From the NCBI RefSeq assembly GCF_004345605.1, contig NZ_SLVY01000021.1, forward strand, positions 1 to 64,000: a stretch of DNA of 64,000 nt, in the 5' to 3' direction. Both the position numbers and the translations under genes were made by a program. This DNA is from Rhodococcus sp. SMB37. Its GTDB lineage: Bacteria > Actinomycetota > Actinomycetes > Mycobacteriales > Mycobacteriaceae. This document shows, piece by piece, positions 1 to 8,970 of this stretch (positions are counted from its first letter, which is position 1; every line of letters begins with the position of its first letter). The notes beneath the pieces are model-generated. The model had not been told where the DNA came from. It worked only from the letters and a program-made list of their open reading frames with translations, and did no database searches.

Positions 1-152
1 TGACCACCGTTGTGCCGCCACGGCTGGAAATGATCCGACACCGTCGCCGAATCCATCCCGTGCGCCTCGGCGAGCACCCCCAACTCCACCAGTTCACGCG
101 GACCGAACTGCTCGGCCGATGCCTTGTATCCCAACTTGAGTTCCTGAGCCAC
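1..152 (-). CDS. fgd: F420-dependent glucose-6-phosphate dehydrogenase, N-terminal part (runs off the window)
   Basis: Only the first 50 codons are present. The reading begins at a GTG and contains [12 protein letters not shown] followed by [13 protein letters not shown], which match the start of actinobacterial Fgd. That enzyme oxidises glucose-6-phosphate to 6-phosphogluconolactone in the cytoplasm while reducing coenzyme F420. The SDHFQPW segment belongs to the first strands of the luciferase-like barrel that binds F420. The start is set by a GGGAG ribosome binding site about 7 bases upstream. The remainder lies beyond position 1. Its presence implies that the organism makes F420. Homology is called by eye and is strong despite the short length. 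Confidence 0.9.
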   Translation of the reverse strand, partial: MAQELKLGYKASAEQFGPRELVELGVLAEAHGMDSATVSDHFQPWRHNGG

Positions 153-278
153 CGGTGTCTCCCACCTTCGTCGTCTGCTGTTGCGTCGAGTATGCCCAGC
201 GTCCGCACGGATGTCCGCCCACGAGCGGGAGGTCATGTGCAGAAGCTGGCGGAATCTCGCACACAACCTCCCGATCGA

Positions 279-935
279 TCAGAGCGAAGCCCCGGCTCGA
301 CGCAGCGCCTGCCCGACCCTGTCAACGAGGACCTCTGTTCGGCGATAGAACAGATCTGCCCCTACACGGATCACCGTCCACCCCATCTCTGGCAGCACCG
401 TATATCGCTCGATGTCGCGCGTGCGCTGGCTCGGGTCCGTCCAATGATGCGCACCGTCGTACTCGACGAGAACACGCCATTGCCTCCACCCCAAGTCGGC
501 GCGGGCGACGAAGCGGTCGCCGTCGAACACCTCGATCTGGGTTTCGGGCGTCGGAAATCCGGCACGGATGAGCAGCAGTCGCGTGTGAGTCTCGGGCGGT
601 GAGGCAGCTCCACTGTCCACGAGTCCGAGGATGTGCTCCACCTGGGCCGCGCCACGAGCACCTCGGTGCAGAACCGCATGTGCCGTGATCTCCTGAACCT
701 TCAGCCCGGTCGCGTGGCACAACGCATCGAGGATCTCTATGCGTCGGCCGACGTCGCCGCCACTTCGCGCGATGTCGAAGCCGGTACGAGCCGGCGTCGT
801 CACCACCATCTCGTCGACGACGCAGGACTCCACATCCTGAGTTGTTCGAACGATGATTCCCGGCACCGCGCGTACATGACCGTCCCTGACGATCTCGGCC
901 GAAGCGGACGGATCCAGCCATCGTGTTCCATGCAC
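279..935 (-). CDS. DUF559 / restriction-endonuclease-fold protein, start uncertain
   Basis: The C-terminal half has features of the DUF559 (Vsr-like endonuclease fold) proteins common in mycobacteria and rhodococci: VTTPARTGFDIAR, an ETHTRLLLIRAGFP segment, DLGWRQWRVLVEYDGAHHW and a closing WTVIRVGADLF. No function is established for these single genes. The frame stays open far upstream into the start of the TauE gene, but family-like sequence begins only near WLDPSAS, so I use a GTG at 935 (218 residues). Just upstream, a second frame carries a plausible start, MDFDECMEHDGW, so a one-base frameshift near 915 is possible and the 5' end may be damaged. It is convergent with nothing and divergent from the TauE gene. 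Confidence 0.5.
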   Translation of the reverse strand: MHGTRWLDPSASAEIVRDGHVRAVPGIIVRTTQDVESCVVDEMVVTTPARTGFDIARSGGDVGRRIEILDALCHATGLKVQEITAHAVLHRGARGAAQVEHILGLVDSGAASPPETHTRLLLIRAGFPTPETQIEVFDGDRFVARADLGWRQWRVLVEYDGAHHWTDPSQRTRDIERYTVLPEMGWTVIRVGADLFYRRTEVLVDRVGQALRRAGASL

Positions 936-1131
936 TCGTCGAAATCCATCATCAAACCAGAGTGCATTTGTTCGAGACGGGACGAAACGGGTTGCGCGCC
1001 AATGTGCATAAGGCTGAGAGTTGTCCACAGACGGCCCCCGGCTGTTGCGGATTCGAGCGGGAGGCTGTATGCGCCTTTCTGCGAGTGAGCCGCGCAGAGC
1101 CTCCCGGTCGTAGCGGATTAGACTCCCCTCG

Positions 1132-1905
1132 GTGACCCCGCTCGAACTGTTCCTCATCGCCCTGGCCGGGCTCGGGGCCGGTGCGATCAACTCGCTCGTC
1201 GGCTCCGGCACGCTCATCACATTCCCGACCTTGATCGCCTTCGGGGTCCCGCCCGTCACCGCGACGATGTCCAACGCGATCGGGTTGGTTGCGGGCGGCG
1301 TGTCGGGTACATGGGGTTACCGCAAGGAACTACGCGGACAGTGGCCGCGGCTGCGCTGGCAGATCCCTGCGTCCTTCGTAGGCGCGCTCCTCGGCGCGTG
1401 GTTGCTGCTGCACCTTCCCGAGACCGTGTTCGAAACGGTCGTCCCGGTTCTGCTGATCCTGGCGCTGCTACTCGTCGTATTCCAGCCGAAGATCCAGAAG
1501 TGGGTCCTGCAACGCACCGGGGACGACACCGACGGCGACCTCGGTCCGGTGCGCACGACTCTGCTGATCGTCGGCACCTTCGCGGTCGGCATCTACGGGG
1601 GCTACTTCACCGCAGCTCAAGGCATCCTGCTGATGGGACTGTTCGGCGCGTTGCTGCAGGATCACATCCAACGACAGAACGCAGCGAAGAACCTTCTGTC
1701 ACTGATCGTCAACGTCGTCGCCGCGTCGGCGTACATCCTCGTCGCGTTCGACCGGATCAACTGGACCGTCGCCGCCCTCATCGCGGTGGGATCACTCATC
1801 GGCGGGTGGCTCGGCTCCCACTACGGCCGGCGGCTGTCGCCCGTCGCACTGCGCACGGTGATCGTCGTGGTCGGCCTGATCGGCCTGTATCGGCTGCTCG
1901 CCTGA
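1132..1905 (+). CDS. TauE/SafE family membrane permease
   Basis: A 257-residue integral membrane protein with about eight hydrophobic segments. The opening LAGLGAGAINSLVGSGTLITFP is the family's characteristic N-terminal glycine-rich half, and ATMSNAIGLVAGGVSG follows. Members export or import sulfite, sulfoacetate or other small organic acids, and the substrate cannot be read from the sequence. The GTG start has no ribosome binding site, but an AT-richer hexamer (TTAGACT, about 8-14 bases upstream) could serve as a -10 box, which suggests a leaderless transcript. It is followed 23 bases later by the HAD phosphatase gene and may be co-transcribed with it. Confidence 0.85.
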   Translation: MTPLELFLIALAGLGAGAINSLVGSGTLITFPTLIAFGVPPVTATMSNAIGLVAGGVSGTWGYRKELRGQWPRLRWQIPASFVGALLGAWLLLHLPETVFETVVPVLLILALLLVVFQPKIQKWVLQRTGDDTDGDLGPVRTTLLIVGTFAVGIYGGYFTAAQGILLMGLFGALLQDHIQRQNAAKNLLSLIVNVVAASAYILVAFDRINWTVAALIAVGSLIGGWLGSHYGRRLSPVALRTVIVVVGLIGLYRLLA

Positions 1906-1928
1906 CGTTCCGATGAGAGACTGAGCGG

Positions 1929-2735
<807 letters not shown>

Positions 2736-2801
2736 CGCGGCCGCGAACAGGTATCCGGCTCAAAACTTTTCACGCCGGCGCCAGGCAACCGAACGGCAAC
2801 G

Positions 2802-3047
2802 TCAGCGAATGATCTTGCCGCGGCGGTACTCGTGACCACCCCACACGCCGGACTGCTTGCCCTCGGCGGCGTAAGTGCGGCAGGCATCGAGGATCGGGCA
2901 GCGGGCGCACACGCGGGCTGCGTGGTCGAAGTCCTCGCTCGGGTCCGGAAACCACCGATCGGGGTGTGCGTCACCGCGGCATGCGGCGACGTCCCAGTCG
3001 GGGGCGTCGTAGGTGGGAGCAAGCAGGTCTGCCAAAGTCATGGTCAT
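2802..3047 (-). CDS. WhiB-family iron-sulfur transcriptional regulator
   Basis: An 81-residue Wbl protein. The four cluster-ligating cysteines are at residues 23, 47, 50 and 56 (C-x23-C-x2-C-x5-C), and the family turn GVWGG is at 67-71, followed by a basic tail (HEYRRGKIIR). Wbl proteins bind a [4Fe-4S] cluster and usually act by binding the sigma-70 C-terminal region. The start is the ATG at 3047, set by a GGAG about 9 bases upstream. A longer frame starting at 3092 has no such signal. There is no AT-hook of the WhiB7 type. I do not assign a specific Wbl subclass. Confidence 0.92.
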   Translation of the reverse strand: MTMTLADLLAPTYDAPDWDVAACRGDAHPDRWFPDPSEDFDHAARVCARCPILDACRTYAAEGKQSGVWGGHEYRRGKIIR

Positions 3048-3424
3048 CGGGTCTGTCTCCTTCCGGGCCGTCGCGGCACAGGTGTGTCCCACACAGGCAG
3101 CGGGGACGTCATGTCCTTCTGGGATTGCACATTCTCGAAGAGTGAACGGCCCGGGGTGTCACCGTGAGGAGACTGCGAACCCGGGGCGCACACACCCCGG
3201 GAATCGGGGTGTCAGCAGCTGAATCCGGTTGGTCGACCGGACTTTTCGACTTCATGGCCGAGGAGTCGGATCATCGATCGCGATCCATTCCACAGATATG
3301 GACTGGTACGCATCCGGGTCCTCCTCTCCATGTTCTGCCTGCTGGCACCGAGGATCCAGTGTGCCACGATTCGAGGCCGGAAACTAGGAAATGTGGCCCA
3401 CGTCCAATTTGTGTGCGTCGCGTG
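3048..3424. other. Non-coding stretch between cobU and whiB
   Basis: About 377 bases with no convincing gene on either strand. It holds the 5' region of the WhiB gene, including its strong ribosome binding site, and the 3' end of the cobalamin operon. One clear structure is present, the perfect inverted repeat at 3192-3212. I see no riboswitch core or tRNA-like fold. WhiB genes often have long regulated 5' regions, which would fit this spacing. Confidence 0.6.
3192..3212 (-). terminator. Perfect 8-bp stem with 5-base loop downstream of the cobalamin operon
   Basis: ACACCCCG and CGGGGTGT flank GGAAT. The stem lies about 210 bases past the cobU stop codon and about 145 bases upstream of the WhiB start. 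It could be a Rho-independent-like hairpin without a T tract, as is common in actinobacteria, or an operator for WhiB expression. The sequence alone does not separate these possibilities. Confidence 0.4.
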
Positions 3425-4768
3425 TCAGCGCAGCGGCATCGGGATGCCCGCGACGACCAGCGTCACCGAATCCGATACGGACGCAACCGACGCGTTGAGC
3501 CGGCCGAGCAGATCACGGAACAATCGCCCGGAAGCGGTGGCCGGCACCACTCCGCTGCCCACCTCGTTGCTCACCGCAACGACGGGAACACGACACGCTT
3601 TCCACGCGTCGAGCAGTTCGTCGATGTCGCTGTCGACAGCCGCGACATCACCGCCGTTCCACACATCGTGCACGTCGAGTCGCGCTGTCAGCCACGTACC
3701 GAGGCAGTCGATCAGCAGCGGCTCGGTGGCCTCACGCAACACCTGGGCGACGTCGGCTGTTTCGATCGTCACCCACGTGTCGGGACGCCGCTCACGATGC
3801 AGCGCGACACGGCGTGCCCATTCCTCGTCCCCTTCGCGAGCGCCCCCGGTCGCGACGTACGTCACCGACTCGTATGCCGCGGACAGTTCCTCCGCGTGAC
3901 GCGACTTACCCGAGCGAACCCCACCCAGCACGAGGGTCCGGGAACTCGACGATCCTGACGATCCGGATCCCATGTGCAGTACCTCCCCATCGGTTCCCGG
4001 ACGGGCACCGCAATGCCGCAACCGTTCACGAAGCTGTGCGATCGGCGGGTTGTGATGTCCCAGATGCACCGCGACGACATCCGTCGAGTCGACCACGGCA
4101 CCGCATCCGCGCAGAGCCCCGACGGTCTCCGCGAATCCGGGCAGACCCAGGTGTCCCGAAGACAGGTCGGTTCGGTCGCCGAACGTCTCCTCGAGGAAGA
4201 CCGCATCGAACGCGGTGTCACGCACCGCCTCGAACCAGGACGCGGGCAGCGGCCCGGTGTCGCAGGCCCACAGGATCCGCGCTCTGTCGGGCCCCGTGAC
4301 GTCGTACAGGACGGCATCTCCGTCGCGGAACACCCTGTGCTGCGCCGGCAGCGCTCGCACCGTGTACTCACCGACCGGCAGTTCGTCGCCCGCCGCCACC
4401 GGCACGAACCGGACCGGATCGTCGGGCCCGACCCACGGCCGGCACACGTCGAGGGCGTCTGCCGGGCCGATCACATCGAGGCTGTGCCCCGCGTCGACCC
4501 ATGACCGGAACAGCAGAGCCTGCGGGCCCAGGTGATCAGCGTGCGCGTGGGTGAGCAGGATATGGCGCACATCCGCGAGGGTCCGGCCGAACCGTACCGC
4601 CGCGCGCGGCGCCTCCGGACCGCAGTCGAGCATCAGCACATCGTCGACCAACGCGGCCGTCTGACCGCGAATCGCGTTCCTGTCCGCTGCATCCACACAG
4701 GAACGGCACCGGCAGAAGGGGTTCGGCCATCCGTCTGCAGCACCGGTGCCCAGCAGCAGTACTTCCAT
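3425..4768 (-). CDS. cobU: Fusion of PhnP-like metallo-beta-lactamase-fold hydrolase and CobU (adenosylcobinamide kinase/guanylyltransferase)
   Basis: 447 residues in two domains. Residues 1-255 are a metallo-beta-lactamase fold: THAHADH near 74-79 binds the metal pair, with further ligand candidates in ACDTG, SGHLGL and HLGHHNPP. Cysteines near the N terminus (CRCRSC) recall PhnP-type phosphodiesterases. A serine/glycine linker joins this to CobU at about residue 278. CobU shows the P-loop GGVRSGKS, the guanylylated-histidine region HRERRPDTW and the C-terminal NEVGSGVVP. CobU phosphorylates adenosylcobinamide and converts it to the GDP form during corrinoid salvage. The role of the hydrolase half is unknown. 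The ATG overlaps the ATPase stop codon (TGATG) and has an AGGAG site. It is the last gene of the riboswitch-led operon. Confidence 0.88.
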   Translation of the reverse strand: MEVLLLGTGAADGWPNPFCRCRSCVDAADRNAIRGQTAALVDDVLMLDCGPEAPRAAVRFGRTLADVRHILLTHAHADHLGPQALLFRSWVDAGHSLDVIGPADALDVCRPWVGPDDPVRFVPVAAGDELPVGEYTVRALPAQHRVFRDGDAVLYDVTGPDRARILWACDTGPLPASWFEAVRDTAFDAVFLEETFGDRTDLSSGHLGLPGFAETVGALRGCGAVVDSTDVVAVHLGHHNPPIAQLRERLRHCGARPGTDGEVLHMGSGSSGSSSSRTLVLGGVRSGKSRHAEELSAAYESVTYVATGGAREGDEEWARRVALHRERRPDTWVTIETADVAQVLREATEPLLIDCLGTWLTARLDVHDVWNGGDVAAVDSDIDELLDAWKACRVPVVAVSNEVGSGVVPATASGRLFRDLLGRLNASVASVSDSVTLVVAGIPMPLR

Positions 4769-5568
4769 CACGGCTCCTGTGATTCGACGGGTTCGGGCCG
4801 GTCACGCAAAGGCAGCACCGCGCGGCCGGCGGGACGATCGAGCACCTCGACGCGGGCACCGTAGATGTCGGCGATGCGCTCGACGGTGAGCACTTCCGCG
4901 GGCACTCCGTCGGCGACGATCCGCCCTCGGTCCAAGAGCACCAGCCGCTCGCCGTACTGACTCGCCGACGTCAGGTCGTGCATCGCCGCGATCACCGTCA
5001 ACTCCCCTTCGCGGCGCATCGAGTCGACGAGGTCGAGCACCTGCTGCTGATGTCCGATGTCCAGGGCGCTAGTGGGCTCGTCCAGCAGCAGGACCTGCGG
5101 TTGCTGCGCGAGTGCTCGGGCCAGCACGACCCGTTGCAGTTCTCCACCCGACAGCGCGGTCGCGAGCCGCGACGCGAAGTCCTCGAGTTCGAGCCGCTTG
5201 ATGACCCGCTCGACGATCTCGCGGTCGCGCGGGGTTTCACTCCCGAAGCGGGGGATGTGCGGAGTGCGGCCGAGATGGATCAGCTCACGCACGGTGACAC
5301 CCTCGGGAACGATGGGTCGCTGGGGCATGAGTGCGAGCGCGCGCGCGATCGCGCGACGCCCCGAGCGGTGCGGTGTCACCCCCGCGACCTCGACGTCGCC
5401 GTCCGCCGACACCAGTCCCGCGAGGGCGTGCAGCAGCGTGGTCTTGCCCGATCCGTTGGGTCCCACGAGCGACACCCACTCCCCCGCACCGACGACGAGA
5501 TCGACGTCGTGCAGCACCTGCACTCCTCCACGCTCCGCGCACAGGCCGCGGCAGGTCACCCCGTTCAT
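4768..5568 (-). CDS. ABC transporter ATPase, corrinoid/iron-chelate type (BtuD-like)
   Basis: 266 residues. Walker A is GPNGSGKT, the signature is LSGGELQ, Walker B is LLLDEPTSALD and the switch histidine lies in AAMHDLTSA. The order and the closing DIYGARVEVL tail fit the FecE/BtuD group that powers FecCD-type permeases. The start is the ATG at 5568, which overlaps the permease stop codon by ATGA; a longer upstream frame is spurious. The operon position, with a cobalamin riboswitch at the head and CobU at the end, indicates cobalamin or cobinamide as substrate. That is inferred from context, not from the ATPase itself. Confidence 0.92.
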   Translation of the reverse strand: MNGVTCRGLCAERGGVQVLHDVDLVVGAGEWVSLVGPNGSGKTTLLHALAGLVSADGDVEVAGVTPHRSGRRAIARALALMPQRPIVPEGVTVRELIHLGRTPHIPRFGSETPRDREIVERVIKRLELEDFASRLATALSGGELQRVVLARALAQQPQVLLLDEPTSALDIGHQQQVLDLVDSMRREGELTVIAAMHDLTSASQYGERLVLLDRGRIVADGVPAEVLTVERIADIYGARVEVLDRPAGRAVLPLRDRPEPVESQEP

Positions 5569-6590
5569 GCCACACCTCGGCTCCGCCGCAGCACGACGAG
5601 GAAGAACGGCGCGCCGATCGCCGCGGTCACGACACCGATCGGCAGTTCGGCCGGGGACATCACGGTGCGGGCCAGGACGTCGGCGAGGACGAGGAACGCG
5701 GCGCCGACCATCAGCGACAACGGCAACAGCAGGCGATGCCCCGGACCGATCAGCAACCGCACGGCGTGGGGAATGACGATGCCGACGAACCCGATCAGGC
5801 CGCTGGCGGAGACGACGGCGGCGGTGCCGAGCGTCGCGATACACACGAGGATCAGCCGGACCCGAGCCGGGTTGATGCCGAGGCTAGAGGCTTCGACATC
5901 GCCGACCGACATGACGTCCAGGGTGCGTCGGTGCAGCATGATCACGACGACCGAGACGATGACGTACGGCAGCACGGTCCGCACATCGGACCAGCCGTCG
6001 GTGGCCAGGCGTCCGAGCATCCACGAATAGACCTGCCGCAGCGTGTCGTCGTGGAGCTGCATGAAGAAGGTCTGAATGGCGTTGGCGAACGCCGCGACCG
6101 CAACACCGGCGAGGATGATGATCACCTCGGTGCGGCTGCCCCCGACGGTGCGCCCGAGAGCGTAGGTCGCGCCGACCGCGAGCATCCCGCCCGCGAACGC
6201 GGCGACGGGGACCCCGGCGAATCCGGCCGCTCCACCCACGACTATCGCGAGTGTCGCGCCGAGACCCGCACCGCTCGACACGCCGAGGAGGTACGGGTCG
6301 GCGAGCGGATTACGGAAGACGCCCTGGTAGGCAGCGCCGGCGACCGCCAGCATCGCGCCCACGATCACGCCGAGCACCACCCGGGGCATGCGAATGTTCC
6401 ACAGGATCGCCTGCTGTCTCGTTGTCAGACCCGACTCGACGTCGACGAACGGAACCTTGTCGAGCACATCGAGCAACACTCCCTGCGCGGTGAGCCCGGC
6501 GGGTCCGACGAGGATCCCGACGAGCATCGCCGCGAAGAGGGCGATCACCGCGCCACCCAGCACGAGTGCGCGGCGGCGCGAGGTGATCAC
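5565..6590 (-). CDS. FecCD/BtuC-family permease of a corrinoid ABC importer
   Basis: 341 residues and about ten hydrophobic segments. Family motifs are RMPRVVLGVIVGAMLAVAG, NPLADPYLLGVSSGA and the C-terminal GLIGFVGIVIPHAVR followed by GPGHRLLLP, which forms the coupling region that contacts the ATPase. The protein acts in the cytoplasmic membrane as a homodimer. The GTG start overlaps the stop codon of the binding-protein gene (GTGA), so translation is probably coupled. The full length agrees with the family. The cobalamin assignment comes from the riboswitch and CobU in the same operon. Confidence 0.92.
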   Translation of the reverse strand: MITSRRRALVLGGAVIALFAAMLVGILVGPAGLTAQGVLLDVLDKVPFVDVESGLTTRQQAILWNIRMPRVVLGVIVGAMLAVAGAAYQGVFRNPLADPYLLGVSSGAGLGATLAIVVGGAAGFAGVPVAAFAGGMLAVGATYALGRTVGGSRTEVIIILAGVAVAAFANAIQTFFMQLHDDTLRQVYSWMLGRLATDGWSDVRTVLPYVIVSVVVIMLHRRTLDVMSVGDVEASSLGINPARVRLILVCIATLGTAAVVSASGLIGFVGIVIPHAVRLLIGPGHRLLLPLSLMVGAAFLVLADVLARTVMSPAELPIGVVTAAIGAPFFLVVLRRSRGVA

Positions 6591-7504
6591 GGTGCAGGCT
6601 GGCCCGCGGGGACGGCGACGACGATCGCGGCGATTTCACGCACGAGGTCGACGACGCGCGGACCCCACCGGCTCGCGATGTCCTCGTCGAGGACATGGAC
6701 CTGTCCGTCGCGGACTGCGGTGAGTTCCGCCCAGCCAGCGCGTTCGCCGACCGTCTCGGGTGTGACACCGCAGCACTGCGAGTCGGCGAGGAAGATCAGA
6801 TCGGGGTTCTGCTCGACGATGAACTCGGAGGACAGTTGCGGATAGCCGTCGCCGCCGGTCGCGATGGAAGTCAGGCCCAGCATCGAGTAGATCTGGCCGA
6901 TGTAGGTGTCGTCGGTGACGCTGTAGTACGTGTTGTCGAGTTCGTGGTAGTACCGCAGCGGTGCCTCACGCTCGGGCACGGAAGCAACGATCTCGTCGAT
7001 CTCCGTCTGCATCTGTGCGACGAGTTCGGCGGCGTCACCGACGTGGCCGGTCGCAGCACCGACCTGCTCGAGTTGGGCGTAGGTGTCGTCGAGGGTGACG
7101 GCTGCGGGCAGAATCAGGACGTCCACGCCGGCGTTCTCGAGTCCGGCGACGAGGTTGCCGTTGTCGTCGGTGGCGACGACGAGATCGGGGTCGTAGCCGA
7201 GAATGGCCTCGACGTTGGGGTTGTAGCCCGACAGATCGGTGACCGGGACTCCCTCGGGGTAATCGGACTGGTCGTCGACGGCGATCACCTGGTCGCCCGC
7301 ACCGACGGCGTAGAGCATCTCGGTGGTGGTCGGACTCAGCGACACGATGGCCTGCGGGGTCTCGGATTCGGTGATCGCGGTGCGATCGGATGGCACCGTC
7401 GTGGTGCCGTCGGACGAGGCGTCGTCACCGCTGCTGCAACCGGCGATCACCAGTGCGAGGGCAGCGACACCGGCGGTGAGAAACCTGCGGGAAGTGGTGG
7501 GCAC
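6587..7504 (-). CDS. Corrinoid-binding lipoprotein of an ABC importer (BtuF-like)
   Basis: A periplasmic-binding-protein fold of the BtuF/FecB type. A lipoprotein signal ends in VIAGC with Cys23 as the lipidation site. QAIVSLSPTTTEMLYAVGAGDQ marks the first lobe and YDPDLVVATDDNG the ligand-cleft region. A paired cysteine motif, DSQCCGV, lies in the second lobe. I choose the GTG at 7504 because GGAGG sits 6 bases upstream; an ATG at 7510 directly abuts that GGAGG and is an unlikely start. This is the first gene of the operon with permease, ATPase and CobU. It is probably induced when cobalamin is low, through the riboswitch just upstream. Confidence 0.9.
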   Translation of the reverse strand: MPTTSRRFLTAGVAALALVIAGCSSGDDASSDGTTTVPSDRTAITESETPQAIVSLSPTTTEMLYAVGAGDQVIAVDDQSDYPEGVPVTDLSGYNPNVEAILGYDPDLVVATDDNGNLVAGLENAGVDVLILPAAVTLDDTYAQLEQVGAATGHVGDAAELVAQMQTEIDEIVASVPEREAPLRYYHELDNTYYSVTDDTYIGQIYSMLGLTSIATGGDGYPQLSSEFIVEQNPDLIFLADSQCCGVTPETVGERAGWAELTAVRDGQVHVLDEDIASRWGPRVVDLVREIAAIVVAVPAGQPAP

Positions 7505-7510
7505 AGCCAT

Positions 7511-7528
7511 CCTCCGTTGGCTCGGAGG
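7511..7528 (-). promoter_or_regulatory. Hairpin that sequesters the ribosome binding site of the binding-protein gene
   Basis: In the transcript, CCTCCG and CGGAGG are perfectly complementary around a 6-base loop, and the right arm is the Shine-Dalgarno sequence itself. This is the expected expression platform of a translational cobalamin riboswitch. A nearby GAAGGACG could pair with CGTCCT just upstream of the left arm and act as an anti-sequestering arm. That alternative pairing is inference. Confidence 0.65.
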
Positions 7529-7549
7529 ACGAAAACAGCACGGCTGCAA

Positions 7550-7735
7550 CGACGAGTTGCGGCACGACACCGTCCTTCGTCCGAGGACCAGTACGTGCCC
7601 GCGGCGCCGGCTGACCTGACTCACCGGCCGAATGCCGGGCTCACAGTTGCGGGACAGCGCCGGATTCTCACCGGCTTCACCGAAACGCTGCGGGTGCCCT
7701 GCCCGATTGGCAGAGCACCCGCAGCGTATCCCACG
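7550..7735 (-). promoter_or_regulatory. Cobalamin riboswitch 1
   Basis: On the minus strand the core reads GCCGGTGAGAATCCGGCGCT, then GTCCCGCAACTGTGA, the conserved B12-box layout, with a downstream GTGAGTCAGGTCAGCC closing element. The core lies at about 7644-7680. A 12-bp perfect stem at 7686-7726 forms the 5' arm or ends the metZ transcript. The element stands directly before the binding-protein gene of the first corrinoid importer. The outer limits are approximate. Confidence 0.9.
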
Positions 7736-7746
7736 GTGTTTCCGGA

Positions 7747-8970
7747 TCAGGCGAGCGCCTGCTCCAGGTCTTCGAGCAGATCCTCGGGATCTTCGAGCCC
7801 CACCGACAAGCGCACGACGCCGTCGGACAGGCCGATCGCGGCACGCCCTTCCGGGCCCATCGCCCGGTGAGTGGTGGTCGCGGGGTGGGTGATGAGCGAC
7901 TTGGAGTCACCGAGGTTGTTGGAGATGTCGATGACGCGCAGCTTGTTCAGCAGCTCGAACGCCCGCTTCTTTCCTTCGCCCTCGGAGGCGGCGAGCTCGA
8001 AGGTGAGGATCGTGCCGCCACCGCTCATCTGGGACTTCGCCAGCTCGTGCTGTGGGTGCGACTCGAGGAACGGGTACTTGATCCAGCTCACCTCGGAGTG
8101 CGACTCCAGGAACTTGCCGATGCGCAACGTGGAATCGACCGCGGCACGCAACCGGACGGGCATCGTCTCGAGGCCCTTGAGCAGGGTCCACGCGTTGAAC
8201 GGGCTCAGCGACGGACCGGTGTGGCGGATGAGGTTCTTGACGGGTCCGTCGATGTAGTCCTGGGGCCCGAGGATCGCTCCGCCGAGCACCCGGCCCTGGC
8301 CGTCGATGTGCTTGGTACCCGAGTACACGACGATGTCGGCGCCGAGGTCGAGGCTGCGCTGCAGCAACGGGGTGGCGAAGACGTTGTCCAGCACCACTTT
8401 TGCGCCTGCGGCGTGGGCCATCTCGGAGACTTTGCGCACGTCGACGAGAGTCTGCATCGGATTCGACGGGGTTTCGAAGAACACGGCGGTGGTGGGCACC
8501 GACAGCGCCTTCTCCCACTGGTCGAGGTCTTCTCCGTCGACGAACACCGTCTCCACACCCCACCGCGGCAGGATCTCGTTGCACACGACGAAGCACGAGC
8601 CGAAGAGACTGCGGGCCGCGACGAGACGGTCACCCCTGCCGAGCAGGGCGGCGAGCGCCGTGAACACCGCCGACATGCCCGAAGCCGTGGCGTACGCGCC
8701 TTCCGCTCCGTCGAGCAACCGCAGCCGCTCCTCGAACATCGTCACGGTGGGGTTGCCGTACCGGGAATAGACGAAGTGGTCGACCTCGCCGGTGAACGCC
8801 TGCTCGGCGGCCTCCGCCGACTCGTAGACGAACCCCGAGTTGAGGTAGAGCGCCTCGGACGTCTCCTCGAAACCGGATCGCATCACCCCGCCCCGTACAC
8901 CGAGCGTGGCGGGACGCACGGAATCGGGAAGTGCCTTGCTGAACGCACCGCCCTGGGGAATTGCACTCAC
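7747..8970 (-). CDS. metZ: O-succinylhomoserine sulfhydrylase
   Basis: 407 residues and a full-length Cys/Met-metabolism PLP enzyme. It forms homocysteine from O-succinyl- or O-acetylhomoserine and sulfide in the cytoplasm. Visible are the phosphate-binding YSRYGNPTV, ATASGMSAVF, the aspartate region KVVLDNVFATPLLQ and the PLP lysine in VYSGTKHIDGQG. The closing VRLSVGLEDPEDL is typical. The GTG start has GGAGG 5 bases upstream and overlaps the rhodanese stop codon (GTGA). The rhodanese-metZ pair is conserved in mycobacteria. Homocysteine made here feeds MetE, encoded about 30 kb away under B12 control. No riboswitch precedes metZ itself. Confidence 0.93.
   Translation of the reverse strand: MSAIPQGGAFSKALPDSVRPATLGVRGGVMRSGFEETSEALYLNSGFVYESAEAAEQAFTGEVDHFVYSRYGNPTVTMFEERLRLLDGAEGAYATASGMSAVFTALAALLGRGDRLVAARSLFGSCFVVCNEILPRWGVETVFVDGEDLDQWEKALSVPTTAVFFETPSNPMQTLVDVRKVSEMAHAAGAKVVLDNVFATPLLQRSLDLGADIVVYSGTKHIDGQGRVLGGAILGPQDYIDGPVKNLIRHTGPSLSPFNAWTLLKGLETMPVRLRAAVDSTLRIGKFLESHSEVSWIKYPFLESHPQHELAKSQMSGGGTILTFELAASEGEGKKRAFELLNKLRVIDISNNLGDSKSLITHPATTTHRAMGPEGRAAIGLSDGVVRLSVGLEDPEDLLEDLEQALA

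Noticed and set aside
5331-6845. A long plus-strand open frame opposite the first importer permease and ATPase
   Set aside because: Its composition is low-complexity Arg/Asp/His, typical of antisense reading of high-GC genes. The minus strand encodes clear ABC components.
7686-7726. The 12-bp stem as a separate terminator of metZ
   Set aside because: It may well terminate metZ, but its position directly before the riboswitch core means it could equally be part of the aptamer's 5' arm, so it is mentioned under riboswitch 1 instead.
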